This document shows, one piece after another, positions 44,878 to 54,932 of a stretch of DNA of 64,000 nucleotides (positions are counted from its first letter, which is position 1; every line of letters begins with the position of its first letter). The notes beneath the pieces were generated by a model. The model was not told where the DNA came from. It saw nothing but the letters and a program-made list of their open reading frames with translations, and searched no databases. The stretch is from Nodosilinea sp. P-1105 (lineage in GTDB: Bacteria > Cyanobacteriota > Cyanobacteriia > Phormidesmidales > Phormidesmidaceae). A program made the position numbers and the translations under genes. Location of the stretch: assembly GCF_012911975.1 (NCBI RefSeq), contig NZ_SMDQ01000029.1, positions 1-64,000 of the forward strand. Reading direction: 5' to 3'.

Positions 44878-45297
44878 CTAGGCCAGCTGATGAAGCTCGG
44901 CTTCCAGCTGCTCTAGCAAGTAATTGTTGCCCTGGGAGCGAGCGACTTGAATCCGATGCTCCAGCGATCGCTGCATATTAATCCGATGCGCTTCTGCAGC
45001 ATCTTTCAATAGGTGCCGTCGCGCTTTCAGGACTGAATTGTCAGTGGACTGCACGGTCTGGAATACGGGCTGTCGCCCAAGCTGCTCAGCCAAGGGGGAA
45101 ACCACCTTGCCCTGAGGCGTTGTGGCATATCCCACGCCCCGATAGGTCATCGTGGCCACCGGCTGGGGAACCGGTACATGACTAACATAGGTGAAGTGAA
45201 GGGGACGACCCCGATAGCACCCGGTTAGCTCACTCTCATGTACCTCTAGGGATGGAGGATTGTAGTCATACTCCACACCACGGTAACAAAGTTTCAT
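44878..45297 (-). CDS. DUF4278 family protein
   Basis: The 139 residues start MKLCYRGVEYDYNPPSLEVH, with a second similar motif MTYRGVGYATTPQGK near residue 50, a DUF4278 hallmark. The C-terminal half is helical and charged (LEHRIQVARSQGNNYLLEQL). The family is cyanobacterial and of unknown function. GGAGGCA sits 6-12 bases before the ATG as a good ribosome binding site. It is convergent with the DUF58 gene. Confidence 0.85.
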   Translation of the reverse strand: MKLCYRGVEYDYNPPSLEVHESELTGCYRGRPLHFTYVSHVPVPQPVATMTYRGVGYATTPQGKVVSPLAEQLGRQPVFQTVQSTDNSVLKARRHLLKDAAEAHRINMQRSLEHRIQVARSQGNNYLLEQLEAELHQLA

Positions 45298-45752
45298 TTA
45301 GTGCCTCCTGCATCCAAAGGATTGAACAAACTGCTCGGCCAGAGTGCGTTCCTTCAGGAGTCAACTCCTTACTTCCGTCTAGACTAAGTGCCCTGATTCT
45401 CAGCTTGAGCTAACAGGCAGTCTCAGATGAACGTATTTCTGTATTTCTGTATTCAATTTTACGAAATTAATTCAATGTCAACAAGTCATAGGAATTTTGA
45501 AAATTTTGCGGTCAATGCTTGAACCCGTTGTTTGATAAGGCTTTTGACCTTTGTTGAGCGATCGGTGACCTGGGCAAATCTTAACCTTGGGATAGACCTG
45601 CTGGGGGCTATGGTCTCCCGATGGATGGGCGGAAAAATTGGCGGTGGGTCGATCTCTGGTAACTCAAGTACCGCCAAAGGCACGAGATTTAGACTATCCT
45701 GAAAAGAGAATAGTTACTTAACTTAACGCTTTGCTAAGCGACTTTACATTTT
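45298..45752. promoter_or_regulatory. Divergent AT-rich gap between DUF4278 and PTPS genes
   Basis: These 455 bases contain a tandem TGTATTTC/TGTATTTC pair near 45440-45455 and an AT-rich core (45435-45490) that probably includes the DUF4278 promoter. A minus-strand frame of 65 codons at 45486-45683 is not recognisable. No other feature is seen. Confidence 0.35.
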
Positions 45753-46625
45753 ATGACATGCATTATCAATCGCAGGGCTCAGTTTTCGGCGAGTCACCGC
45801 TATTGGCTGCCTGAACTCAGTGAGGCTGAGAATGCAGCAAGGTTTGGCCCCTGTGCCAAGGCGCCTGGCCATGGCCATAATTACGTGCTCTATGTCTCTA
45901 TGGCAGGGGACCTGGATGAGTATGGCATGGTGTTGAATCTTTCTGAGGTGAAACAGGTGATCAAGCGGGAGGTCACCAGCCAGCTTGATTTTTCATATCT
46001 GAATGAGGCTTGGCCAGAATTTCAGCAAACCTTGCCGACTACGGAATATCTGGCTAAGGCGATTTGGGATCGGCTGACTCCCCATTTGCCCGTGGTCAAA
46101 ATTCAGCTATTTGAACACCCAGAACTCTGGTCAGACTATTTAGGAGAAACTATGGACGCTTACCTGACCGTCAGCACCCATTTCAGTGCGGCTCACCGGT
46201 TGGCTTCGCCGCGCCTGAGTTACGAAGAAAACTGCGAAATTTACGGTAAATGCGCCCGACCCCACGGCCATGGTCACAACTATCACCTGGAAGTGACGGT
46301 CAAGGGGACGATTGACCCTCGCACTGGCATGTTGGTGGATCTAGCCCAGTTGCAGGCGGCCATTGATGACCATGTGGTAGAACCCTTTGACCACACTTTT
46401 TTGAATAAGGATATTCCCTATTTTGCTGAGGTGGTGCCCACAGCTGAGAACATTGCGGTACATATTCGCGATCGCCTACAACAGCCCATCAGTGACCTAG
46501 GGGCCAGTCTGCATAAGGTGAAATTAATTGAGAGCCCAAACAACTCTGCCGAAGTGTACTGTACGCCTAACCCGGCTGTCGGCCCCCTGACCTCCGGGGC
46601 TGTTCCCCAACTGGCATCGGTTTAG
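45753..46625 (+). CDS. Tandem 6-pyruvoyl-tetrahydropterin synthase / QueD-like protein
   Basis: Two PTPS-fold domains are fused in 290 residues. Domain 1 (1-125) has FSASHRYW with a zinc His, GPCAKAPGHGHNYVLYV with the Cys and the HGH zinc ligands, and LPTTEYLAKAIWDRL. Domain 2 (about 132-272) has FSAAHRLASPRLSYEENCEI, GKCARPHGHGHNYHLEV and VPTAENIAVHIRDRL. Both retain Zn ligands, Cys and the late Glu, so both sites look competent. QueD makes 6-carboxytetrahydropterin for queuosine; PTPS enzymes make biopterin precursors. Pteridine glycosides of cyanobacteria make the latter plausible. It stands alone, convergent with phoH. Confidence 0.85.
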   Translation: MTCIINRRAQFSASHRYWLPELSEAENAARFGPCAKAPGHGHNYVLYVSMAGDLDEYGMVLNLSEVKQVIKREVTSQLDFSYLNEAWPEFQQTLPTTEYLAKAIWDRLTPHLPVVKIQLFEHPELWSDYLGETMDAYLTVSTHFSAAHRLASPRLSYEENCEIYGKCARPHGHGHNYHLEVTVKGTIDPRTGMLVDLAQLQAAIDDHVVEPFDHTFLNKDIPYFAEVVPTAENIAVHIRDRLQQPISDLGASLHKVKLIESPNNSAEVYCTPNPAVGPLTSGAVPQLASV

Positions 46626-46640
46626 ACCAAATCCCAGCCC

Positions 46641-46708
46641 AGATCCCAGGATTCTGCTCTCGGATACCCCAACAATCCGGGCTAATCAGCCCAAGAACCC
46701 TGGGATCT
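46641..46708. repeat. 68-bp palindromic repeat between convergent genes, copy 2
   Basis: The arms AGATCCCAGGATTCT (46641-46655) and AGAACCCTGGGATCT (46694-46708) differ at one pairing position, and pairing extends outward as GCCC/GGGC. The loop shares ATACCCCAA and GGGCTAATCAGCCCA with copy 1 at 31747. It lies between the PTPS gene and phoH, 15 bases after the former's stop. Confidence 0.85.
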
Positions 46709-46728
46709 GGGCATACTGCACCGATGTT

Positions 46729-47700
46729 TTAGCCCTTAGAGCGCTTCTGGGTGTCATAGCTTTCATAGGCTGCCACAATTCGCTGTACCAACGGGTGGCG
46801 CACCACATCAGCCTGGGTCAGCTGGCAAAAGGCAATCCCATCTACCGGCTTGAGAATTTTTTGGGCCAGAATCAGCCCTGAGGTCTGCATCTCGGGCAGG
46901 TCGGTTTGGGTCACATCTCCGGTCACTACCATCCTGGATCGAAAGCCTAGCCGGGTCAGCACCATTTTCATTTGAGCTGGGGTAGTGTTCTGGGCTTCGT
47001 CCATAATCACGAAGGCGTTATTCAATGTGCGACCTCGCATATACGCCAAGGGAGCAACTTCAATAATGCCGCGTTCCATTAAATTGGTGATTTTCTCAGG
47101 CTCGATTAGCTCGTGCAGGGCGTCATAGAGGGGCCGCAGGTACGGATCGATTTTTTGCTGTAAATCCCCAGGCAAGAACCCCAGCCGCTCCCCGGCTTCT
47201 ACTGCGGGTCGAGTTAAAATGAGCCGTTCGTATTCGTTGTTCAGTAAGGCTTGCACCCCGACCATTGTGGCTAAAAAGGTCTTGCCAGTACCCGCAGGGC
47301 CAATGCAAAACACCATATCGTGGGTGCGCAGGGCCTTAATGTACTGCTTTTGGCGAAAGGTCTTGGCTCGGACGACATCACCCCGACGGGTACGAGCGAC
47401 CACATCCTGGTGAATAGCCTGGAGTTGCTCTACCTGGTCGGTGTCCAGGGCATGACGGGCGGTCATGATATCTGCCGTGGTTACGGCCTGCCCAGGCCCC
47501 CAAATTGGTTCTAGGGCTGCTACCAGACGACGGGCCAGATCAGCGCCGTTTTCAGTCCCGGAAATCAATAATTCTTGGCCTCGCAGCACCAGGGAGGCAC
47601 CGGTCTGACGGGCTAATAGCTTTAAGTTTTCGTCTCGGTAGCCAGAGAGCGCGATCGCGCTCTCTGGGCTGGGCATAGAAACGCGAACCGAAGAAACCAT
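46729..47700 (-). CDS. phoH: PhoH family ATPase
   Basis: The 323-residue PhoH-like protein has an N-terminal KH-like region (LKLLARQTGASLVLRGQELL, residues 27-46) and the ATPase domain with AKTFRQKQYIKALRTHDMVF near 113, Walker A CIGPAGTGKTFLATMVGVQA near 133, LTRPAVEAGERLGFLPGDLQ near 162, and Walker B FVIMDEAQNTTPAQMKMVLT near 230. The role is in RNA metabolism or ribosome quality control by association. It is last in the rpsP-khpA-phoH order, 182 bases after khpA. Confidence 0.95.
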   Translation of the reverse strand: MVSSVRVSMPSPESAIALSGYRDENLKLLARQTGASLVLRGQELLISGTENGADLARRLVAALEPIWGPGQAVTTADIMTARHALDTDQVEQLQAIHQDVVARTRRGDVVRAKTFRQKQYIKALRTHDMVFCIGPAGTGKTFLATMVGVQALLNNEYERLILTRPAVEAGERLGFLPGDLQQKIDPYLRPLYDALHELIEPEKITNLMERGIIEVAPLAYMRGRTLNNAFVIMDEAQNTTPAQMKMVLTRLGFRSRMVVTGDVTQTDLPEMQTSGLILAQKILKPVDGIAFCQLTQADVVRHPLVQRIVAAYESYDTQKRSKG

Positions 47701-47882
47701 GCAGTAGGGGCGGCAAAGGCTAGGGAGCGACTAGGCGTTTAAGCAAACTTGAAACCAACAGCCACAACACTGGCGAGTAAAGCTCTGGGGTTAGGAAGCC
47801 TGGGACTAAGAAGCCTGAGGCTAAGGTGACTTCTAGGAACCTGTCTACCGAGTGGTGGGCAATGCCCACCCTACGGCTGGGG

Positions 47883-48248
47883 CTAGGAAGACTTAGGGCG
47901 AGGCCGGGGCTTGGGACGATGGTGCTTGGACCCCGGCTGATCGGCGCGACGGGGCGCACGAGACTTTTCTGCACCGTCCCCCCCGCCTTGCTCAGCGGCG
48001 CCATACACATCAAAGTGGGCTGACCAACCGGCCAAGGTGGCGGTGGCGCGCACCACAGTACGGATAGCCTGGATATTACGGCCACCCCGCCCAAAGACGC
48101 GCCCCCGCTCATCACCATCAAAGGCGATCCGAATCCAAACTTTCGACTGAGCCGAATTCTCTTCACAATCAATGCGAAGGGAATCGGGGGAGTCGAGAAA
48201 GGGCTCTACTAAGAACTGTACTAGCCCTGAAAAGTCAGGCCTGTCCAT
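47883..48248 (-). CDS. khpA: KH-domain RNA-binding protein KhpA
   Basis: KhpA is a small KH-domain RNA binder. Of 121 residues, the first 75 form the KH fold, with FSGLVQFLVEPFLDSPDSLR and the GXXG loop in RVFGRGGRNIQAIRTVVRAT near 50. The last 40 residues are a basic, Gly/Pro/Arg-rich tail (SKHHRPKPRPRPKSS), an extension beyond the usual 75-85 residue family length. It follows rpsP by 47 bases, the standard cyanobacterial order. Confidence 0.92.
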   Translation of the reverse strand: MDRPDFSGLVQFLVEPFLDSPDSLRIDCEENSAQSKVWIRIAFDGDERGRVFGRGGRNIQAIRTVVRATATLAGWSAHFDVYGAAEQGGGDGAEKSRAPRRADQPGSKHHRPKPRPRPKSS

Positions 48249-48295
48249 GGTGGTGCTGGGAGAGTTTTAAGGCTAAAGCGGCGCAGGTTGCAAGA

Positions 48296-48550
48296 CTATG
48301 ACTCAGCCTTGAGCTGCTCAAAAATATTCGCCTTCTCAAGGATATGCTTAACCGTCTTCGTGGGCTGGGCCCCTTGCTGTAAGCGACGAATAATGGCCGG
48401 AACCTCCAGCCGAGTTTCATCGGTGCGGGGGTTGTAGAAGCCAAGTTCTTCCAAGGGACGGCCATCACGACGATTGTCGCTGTTCATGGCCACGATGCGG
48501 TAGCTGGCTTCCCGTTTTTTACCAAAACGCTTGAGTCGGAGCTTAATCAT
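48296..48550 (-). CDS. rpsP: 30S ribosomal protein S16
   Basis: S16 is a small-subunit assembly protein. The 84 residues start [20 protein letters not shown] and contain [20 protein letters not shown] and [20 protein letters not shown], all typical. It heads the rpsP-khpA-phoH operon and is divergent from carB. Confidence 0.98.
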   Translation of the reverse strand: MIKLRLKRFGKKREASYRIVAMNSDNRRDGRPLEELGFYNPRTDETRLEVPAIIRRLQQGAQPTKTVKHILEKANIFEQLKAES

Positions 48551-48674
48551 AAGGCTATAGTGGCAAAACCTTTGTCAAAAGTGCAGGGTGAGCATGATCC
48601 TAATGCCCCAAGGCACTAGGTTTAATTCATAAGTCTCTTATCTTAACACTAGTTCTGGTTAGACCAACACGTTT

Positions 48675-48712
48675 ACTGGTCAAAAAGCGTTTGGTCCACT
48701 GGCCAAAAAGCG
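48675..48712. promoter_or_regulatory. Direct repeat in the rpsP-carB divergent gap
   Basis: ACTGGTCAAAAAGCG (48675-48689) and ACTGGCCAAAAAGCG (48698-48712) are 15-base copies with one difference, spaced 23 bases start to start. Just after lies CAACCCTCAACCGTGGGTTG, an inverted repeat. Two sites about two helical turns apart between divergent genes suggest operator sites, but no regulator can be named. The rest of 48551-48910 holds no gene. Confidence 0.45.
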
Positions 48713-48910
48713 GTGGGTCAACCCTCAACCGTGGGTTGGGCGTTTACTATCGCTCCCTTAATCAAGGCTGATATCACTAAGTGCTGACATTCCAGCTCTC
48801 AGAGCCACTGAGTTGGGGATTTTTGGCCATGATTGTCCTAATATCACCACGCGACTGCCACTAATACCCCTTAAAATGATTTGGATTTTCCATAAGCACC
48901 CCTGCCGCCT

Positions 48911-51900
48911 ATGCCTCGCCGTGATGACATCCACAAGATTCTGCTGATTGGCTCTGGGCCGATTGTGATTGGCCAAGCCTGCGAGTTTGATTATTCTGGC
49001 ACCCAGGCCTGCAAGGCATTGCGGGAAGAGGGCTACGAGGTCATCCTCGTGAACTCGAATCCGGCCACAATTATGACCGATCCAGAGACGGCGGATCGCA
49101 CCTATATCGAGCCCTTGACCCCAGATATTGTGGAGCGGGTGATTGAGCGAGAGCGCCCTGACGTGATGCTACCCACTATGGGCGGCCAAACCGCCCTGAA
49201 TATTGCGGTCACCCTGGCTAAGAATGGTGTGTTAGAGCGCTATGGGGTGGAGCTGATTGGGGCGAAGTTGGCCGCCATTGAGATGGCCGAAGATCGCAAG
49301 CTGTTTAAAGAAGCCATGGGCCGAATTGGGGTGGGGGTGTGCCCCTCGGGGTTGGCAGAAACGATGGATGAAGCGCGGCAGATTGCCCAGCAGATTGGCA
49401 CGTTTCCCTTGATTATCCGCCCGGCCTACACCCTGGGGGGCACAGGCGGCGGCATTGCCTATAACCAGGAAGAGTTTGAAACTATCGCTAACTCTGGTCT
49501 AGATGCCAGCCCGGTGTCGCAAATCTTAGTTGAGCAATCCCTGTTGGGCTGGAAGGAGTATGAGTTAGAAGTAATGCGGGATTTGGCAGATAACGTGGTG
49601 ATTATCTGCTCGATTGAGAATTTGGATCCAATGGGGGTGCACACAGGTGATTCGATTACCGTGGCCCCGGCCCAAACCCTGACTGATAAGGAGTATCAGC
49701 GACTGCGGGATGCTTCGATCAAAATCATCCGGGAGATTGGGGTGGAAACGGGCGGGTCGAATATTCAGTTTGCGGTGAATCCCGACGATGGGGAGGTGAT
49801 CGTGATTGAAATGAACCCCCGGGTGTCTCGCAGTTCGGCCCTGGCCTCTAAAGCAACCGGGTTCCCGATCGCCAAGTTTGCCGCTAAGTTGGCCGTGGGC
49901 TATACCTTGAATGAAATCTCTAACGACATCACCCAGAAAACCCCGGCTAGCTTTGAGCCCACCATCGACTATGTGGTGACCAAGATCCCACGGTTTGCCT
50001 TTGAGAAGTTTCCGGGCACCACAGCTACCCTCACCACCCAAATGAAGTCGGTGGGGGAAGCGATGGCCATTGGCCGCACCTTTCAGGAGTCGTTTCAAAA
50101 AGCGTTGCGCTCTTTGGAGATTGGTCGGTCAGGGTGGGGCTGCGATCGCGCCGAAACCCTACCCAGCCTGAATGAAATTCGGCCCCGGCTGCGGACCCCC
50201 CATCCTGAGCGTATTTTTGAACTGCGCCATGCGATGCAATTAGGCCTAGCAGTGGATGACATTTACCAGTTGACGGGCATCGACCCCTGGTTTTTGAACC
50301 AGTTGGCTGGCTTGCTGAAGACTGAAAAGTTCTTGAAGCGCACCGCCTTGGCTGACCTCAATGCGGCCCAGATGCGAGCGATTAAGCGGCAGGGCTTTAG
50401 CGATCGCCAGATTGCCTATGCCACCCGCACCAGCGAAGATGCCGTGCGCCAGTATCGTAAGGACCTAGCGGTGATTCCTGTCTATAAAACCGTGGACACC
50501 TGTGCCGCCGAGTTTGAAGCCTTTACCCCCTACTACTACTCCACCTACGAAGACGAGACCGAAGTCCTGCCCAGCGATCGCCCTAAGGTGATGATCCTGG
50601 GCGGTGGCCCTAACCGGATTGGCCAGGGCATCGAGTTTGACTACTGCTGCTGTCATGCCTCCTTTGCACTCCAGGACGATGGCTACGAAACAATCATGGT
50701 TAACTCGAACCCGGAAACGGTTTCGACGGACTATGACACCAGCGATCGCCTCTACTTTGAGCCCCTTACTAAAGAAGATGTGCTCAATATCATTGAGGCC
50801 GAGAACCCTGTGGGGATTATCATCCAGTTTGGTGGTCAAACCCCCCTGAAACTGGCTCTACCCCTGCAGCAATACCTTTCCTCCCTCCCCGCTGCCGATC
50901 CATCCACCCATCCACTCATCCACCCCCCCACTGCCATTTGGGGTACCTCACCAGATTCCATCGATATCGCCGAAGACCGGGAGCGATTCGAGGCCATCCT
51001 GCGGGAACTGGATATCCTCCAGCCCCCCAATGGGATTGCCCGCAGCTATCAAGAGGCGTTGAAGATCGCCCAGGCGATCGATTACCCGGTGGTGGTACGG
51101 CCCAGCTATGTACTGGGAGGGCGAGCCATGGAAATCGTCTATTCAGACGCGGACCTGGAGCGCTATATGACCTACGCAGTGCTGGTGGAGCCGGATCACC
51201 CGATCTTGATTGATAAGTTTTTGGAAAATGCCACCGAAGTGGATGTAGACGCGATCGCCGATCACACCGGCCAGGTGGTGATTGGTGGGATTATGGAACA
51301 CATTGAACAGGCCGGTATTCACTCTGGGGACTCCGCCTGTTCCATCCCCACCATTACCCTGTCTGACGCCGCGCTGGCCACCATCCGCGATTGGACGATC
51401 AAACTCGCCAAACGGCTGAATGTGATTGGGTTGATGAACATTCAGTTCGCGGTCAAGGGTGATCAGGTGTACATCCTGGAAGCCAATCCCCGCGCCTCCC
51501 GCACCGTGCCATTTGTCTCCAAGGCGATCGGCCATCCTCTGGCCAAGCTGGCGGCACGGGTGATGTCTGGCAAAACCCTGGACGAATTGGGCTTTACCGA
51601 AGAAGTGATTCCCAACCACATTGCCGTGAAGGAGGTGGTGCTACCCTTCGACAAGTTCCTGGGTACCGATGCCCTGTTAGGCCCTGAAATGCGCTCCACC
51701 GGAGAAGTGATGGGGATTGATATGGATTTTGGTAAAGCCTTTGCTAAAGCGGTGCTGGGGGCCAACCAAAAGCTGCCCCTGCAAGGCACCATCTTTATCT
51801 CCATGAACGATCGCGATAAGGCTGCTGTTATCCCTGTGGCCAAAGACTTAGCCGATCTGGGCTTTAAGCTAGTTGCCACCGCAGGCACCTGCAAAGCGCT

Positions 51901-52180
51901 CAAACATCAAGGCCTCACCGTTGATTTAATTCTTAAAGTGCATGAAGGGCGGCCTAATATCGAAGATGCGATCAAAAATAACGAAATTCAGCTGATTATT
52001 AATACCCCAGCCGGGAGTACAGCCCTAGAGGATGATCGTTCCATTCGCCGCACTGCCTTAGCATATAAGGTGCCAATTATCACCACGATTGCTGGCGCTA
52101 AAGCCACTGCTGCAGCGATTCGCTCCTTACAGCAGCAGCCCTTGCAGGTGCAGTCCATCCAAGAGTATGTGGGGATGTAG
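48911..52180 (+). CDS. carB: Carbamoyl-phosphate synthase large subunit
   Basis: CarB makes carbamoyl phosphate for pyrimidines and arginine. The 1089 residues show the two-half architecture. Half 1 opens with [20 protein letters not shown] and has [20 protein letters not shown]. Half 2 starts near 555 with [20 protein letters not shown] and has [20 protein letters not shown]. The allosteric domain is at the C-terminus ([20 protein letters not shown]). Between [15 protein letters not shown] and [18 protein letters not shown], near residues 658-676, there is a low-complexity insert ([17 protein letters not shown]) encoded by heptamer-like DNA at about 50876-50932; E. coli has a much shorter loop there. 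carA is not in the window. Confidence 0.97.
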   Translation: MPRRDDIHKILLIGSGPIVIGQACEFDYSGTQACKALREEGYEVILVNSNPATIMTDPETADRTYIEPLTPDIVERVIERERPDVMLPTMGGQTALNIAVTLAKNGVLERYGVELIGAKLAAIEMAEDRKLFKEAMGRIGVGVCPSGLAETMDEARQIAQQIGTFPLIIRPAYTLGGTGGGIAYNQEEFETIANSGLDASPVSQILVEQSLLGWKEYELEVMRDLADNVVIICSIENLDPMGVHTGDSITVAPAQTLTDKEYQRLRDASIKIIREIGVETGGSNIQFAVNPDDGEVIVIEMNPRVSRSSALASKATGFPIAKFAAKLAVGYTLNEISNDITQKTPASFEPTIDYVVTKIPRFAFEKFPGTTATLTTQMKSVGEAMAIGRTFQESFQKALRSLEIGRSGWGCDRAETLPSLNEIRPRLRTPHPERIFELRHAMQLGLAVDDIYQLTGIDPWFLNQLAGLLKTEKFLKRTALADLNAAQMRAIKRQGFSDRQIAYATRTSEDAVRQYRKDLAVIPVYKTVDTCAAEFEAFTPYYYSTYEDETEVLPSDRPKVMILGGGPNRIGQGIEFDYCCCHASFALQDDGYETIMVNSNPETVSTDYDTSDRLYFEPLTKEDVLNIIEAENPVGIIIQFGGQTPLKLALPLQQYLSSLPAADPSTHPLIHPPTAIWGTSPDSIDIAEDRERFEAILRELDILQPPNGIARSYQEALKIAQAIDYPVVVRPSYVLGGRAMEIVYSDADLERYMTYAVLVEPDHPILIDKFLENATEVDVDAIADHTGQVVIGGIMEHIEQAGIHSGDSACSIPTITLSDAALATIRDWTIKLAKRLNVIGLMNIQFAVKGDQVYILEANPRASRTVPFVSKAIGHPLAKLAARVMSGKTLDELGFTEEVIPNHIAVKEVVLPFDKFLGTDALLGPEMRSTGEVMGIDMDFGKAFAKAVLGANQKLPLQGTIFISMNDRDKAAVIPVAKDLADLGFKLVATAGTCKALKHQGLTVDLILKVHEGRPNIEDAIKNNEIQLIINTPAGSTALEDDRSIRRTALAYKVPIITTIAGAKATAAAIRSLQQQPLQVQSIQEYVGM

Positions 52181-52218
52181 AGCTTGCGATGCCTGGATCG
52201 GCAATGTCAATGTCGGCC

Positions 52219-54600
52219 TTATTGAACAGGCTCGGCCTCAGGGAAAGTCCAGGTACCATCCAGAATCTCGCTGCGGGGGCGATAGAGGCGGACCATATAG
52301 TTCCACCCCGGGGTGATGGGCAGACAGTTAGTGGTATTGCCATCACAGCCGCCGAACTGGACGGTGACGGAGCCATCCTCGCCCTTATCTGCCGTCAAGT
52401 TATTGATGGAGTAAGCATTGAGGTCGTTGGGCTCAAAGTAACCTTCAGCGTTGTACATACTGATTGACCAGAAGCCATCGACGGGGACTTCGTCTATCGT
52501 CAGCCGATACACCGTCGAGCCATCATTTTGAGCCGGGGTGACATTCAGGTAGAGCGCTTCCGTTTCAGGATTGCCGCCCCAGCCCAGGGCAGTACCGATT
52601 AAGTGGCGCACCGGGTCGACCTGCTCCTTCGTACCAAACATGCCACGGGTATCTGGCAGAGTTGATGCCAATACCAGGAGGGCGTCGCGCACCTGCTTCT
52701 GGCTGGCCAGATCCCACTGGGGCACTGAAAACGTCCCCTGACTGGCCTGCTCAATGGTGATGGCATCTTGCAGGGCATGCACCTGGGCCAGATCAGCCGG
52801 ATCAGACCCATCGGCGAGAATCCGAATCGCGGCCAGCACATACCGCGTGCCCATGTCCTCCTGAGTCAGGGTGTAAGGGCCGCCCTCATAAATGACGGCT
52901 GGGGTGTAGTGGTCCTGATTGATCAACTGCATAGACAGAAAGCGATCGCCCGCATCGGGTAACGTGATGGTTGCTGGCCCGGCCTCCAGATCAAACACAG
53001 TGGCAGAGTACAGGGTGTCGCGGTTCATCCGAATGACGTCTTGCTGATCAATGGGGGTCGGCTCACGGTTATGGTCTAACTGCCCCAACGCATCTCTCTG
53101 CACCACAGACCCTAAATAGAGGTCGCTCTCTGCCCGCACAAAGTTGTCAACCGTCACGGGCACGCCTGCTGTCGCCTCGGCGTCTGCTTTTTGCAAGGGA
53201 GGAGCTTGCCATGCTCCCGTCAGGGCGGCTTCCTGAGGCCAGTACAGGCGCATGACGGTAATAAATTCCCCATCGGGTGCGGGCAACCAGTTGGCCTCTT
53301 TTTCTGCGCCGGGAGAGTCGTGCTGCAGATACAGGGTGAGGCCGCCATCAGCGTCGCGCACCAGGTCGGGGAGCATCGGAGAATTAATCAGGTAGCGGTC
53401 AATCGGGTTTTCCACCAGCAAGCTGGCGGGCGACTCATACATGGTGATTGACCAGAACGCATTCACTGGCGGCAGCTCGTCGGGTGGAAAGCGCAAGACA
53501 TAGTTGTGCTGAGCGGCATCCAGGGGCTCCCCACTGGCATCCACAAAGTAGGCGGGGTAGAGGGCTTCCTCCTTCGAGTTGCCGTAGATACCCAGCACCG
53601 CCGAGGCCATGCGACCCAGGTAGTCGTTATCTAAAAATTCCCGAGTCCCGAAGCCGTCGGCAGCTGTCCGTTTCCCAGTATCGATCTGAGTCCGCTTAAA
53701 GTCGGCGAACGTTTCCCAGGCATCAGCCATTCCCTGGGCGATCGCCTCCTGGATGGGTGGAGACAACGCATCGACATCAAAGCTGCTGTCCGGGTCAATC
53801 CCCAATTTAGCAAAGCGTTCCATCAACGCCTGCTCAGAGGGATGGGTCGGAGAAAATTGCAGCAAAAAATTGAGCACTTCAAAGAACCGGGGCGACGTGC
53901 GTTGGTCTTCAGGGGTGAGGGGCTGGATGAAGTCGATTGCCGGGGCGGCTTCGGGAGCAGGCTGTCCCATAAAGCTGGAGAGGGGCTGCACCTCGTAGCC
54001 GGCCTGCACTGCTTTGACATTGTCGATGTCGTCAGGATCAATCAACTGAGTCCGATAGAGCACCCAGCCCAGCTCGGTTTCAGACCGGATCACGGCATCA
54101 ATGCCTGCGGGCGTTTCGCCCTGCCAGTAGGGTCCCGCCAGTAGATAGCGACCGGCCCCGTTGCCGGTGGTGCGGCTGCTCACATAGGCGTAGTTAAAGG
54201 TGTAGAGGTCGATGAATTGCAGGGAGTAGTAGCGATCGGGCTCAATCTCTGGTACCGTCAGCACCAGGGGCTCGGTGCGCAGGTCAGTGCCGAGTTGAGA
54301 GTAGGGGGTATCGGAATTGGGGGTCTGAATCGCTTTGTCTGCTGGCGTATACACCCTGGCCTCATTGTGAATCTGGTTCCAGGGAGCCTTAAATTCGCTG
54401 CCGTCACTATCCACAAAATAGGAATGCATGATCCGGTAGTTATCTACTAGCGGGAAGCCGTAGATATAGGCTTCCTTGGCAATGGCACGAGCTTCAGTGG
54501 GAGTTAGGGTGCTCATGGCGTGGACCTCTGTAACCGTCTGAGTAACAAAAACACTGAATATCAGACCCACCAAAAAGGCCAGGAGAGAGCGTAAACGCAT
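52219..54600 (-). CDS. Secreted DUF1254/DUF1214 protein with two units
   Basis: A signal peptide covers residues 1-28 (LLAFLVGLIFSVFVTQTVTE, cleaved near VHA). Unit 1 has the DUF1254 start AKEAYIYGFPLVDNYRIMHS, TPNSDTPYSQLGTDL near 95, and DUF1214 near 380-470 with PVNAFWSITMYESPASLLV. Unit 2, from about 500, has IRMNRDTLYSATVFDLEAGP and PVDGFWSISMYNAEGYFEPN but lacks the N-terminal helix. So one and a half to two units are fused in 793 residues, against about 450 for the neighbours. The family is of uncertain function. It faces away from the two paralogues downstream. Confidence 0.85.
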   Translation of the reverse strand: MRLRSLLAFLVGLIFSVFVTQTVTEVHAMSTLTPTEARAIAKEAYIYGFPLVDNYRIMHSYFVDSDGSEFKAPWNQIHNEARVYTPADKAIQTPNSDTPYSQLGTDLRTEPLVLTVPEIEPDRYYSLQFIDLYTFNYAYVSSRTTGNGAGRYLLAGPYWQGETPAGIDAVIRSETELGWVLYRTQLIDPDDIDNVKAVQAGYEVQPLSSFMGQPAPEAAPAIDFIQPLTPEDQRTSPRFFEVLNFLLQFSPTHPSEQALMERFAKLGIDPDSSFDVDALSPPIQEAIAQGMADAWETFADFKRTQIDTGKRTAADGFGTREFLDNDYLGRMASAVLGIYGNSKEEALYPAYFVDASGEPLDAAQHNYVLRFPPDELPPVNAFWSITMYESPASLLVENPIDRYLINSPMLPDLVRDADGGLTLYLQHDSPGAEKEANWLPAPDGEFITVMRLYWPQEAALTGAWQAPPLQKADAEATAGVPVTVDNFVRAESDLYLGSVVQRDALGQLDHNREPTPIDQQDVIRMNRDTLYSATVFDLEAGPATITLPDAGDRFLSMQLINQDHYTPAVIYEGGPYTLTQEDMGTRYVLAAIRILADGSDPADLAQVHALQDAITIEQASQGTFSVPQWDLASQKQVRDALLVLASTLPDTRGMFGTKEQVDPVRHLIGTALGWGGNPETEALYLNVTPAQNDGSTVYRLTIDEVPVDGFWSISMYNAEGYFEPNDLNAYSINNLTADKGEDGSVTVQFGGCDGNTTNCLPITPGWNYMVRLYRPRSEILDGTWTFPEAEPVQ

Positions 54601-54932
54601 GGTGATTATCCATAAGTTGATAGAGTTGTCGGCGGCGCTAAAAAAAATTGCCCAGGCTTAAAATCTAAATTTGACCCCGATGCTTGGACCTTTGAGGTGC
54701 CCACAGCCGCCTCAAAGTTGACCTGCGGGGCATTCCCCATTCGCCATTCGTAGAAGGTGCTGCATGAGCTGATGAGGGGTTCCCTAGCATCAGGGGAACA
54801 GCCGCCAGCCAGCCACAAAGCTGCCAAAGCGAAGCTGGTGGGCTGGGTTGCAATGGCTTTCGTGGGTTGATGGTCTGGAGAGGCAGTCAGTAATCGTCAT
54901 TGGCGGGCGATCGCCTTGGTCAAAATCTGTTT

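Noticed and set aside
45486..45683. Minus-strand open frame of 65 codons in the gap before the PTPS gene
   Set aside because: It has a Pro-rich start and a basic end but no recognisable family, and it overlaps the AT-rich promoter region. Kept only as a note.
54606..54827. Minus-strand open frame just upstream of the secreted DUF1254 gene
   Set aside because: Not recognisable and without a credible start; the FEAAVGTSKVQASGSNLDFK segment is not enough to name a family.
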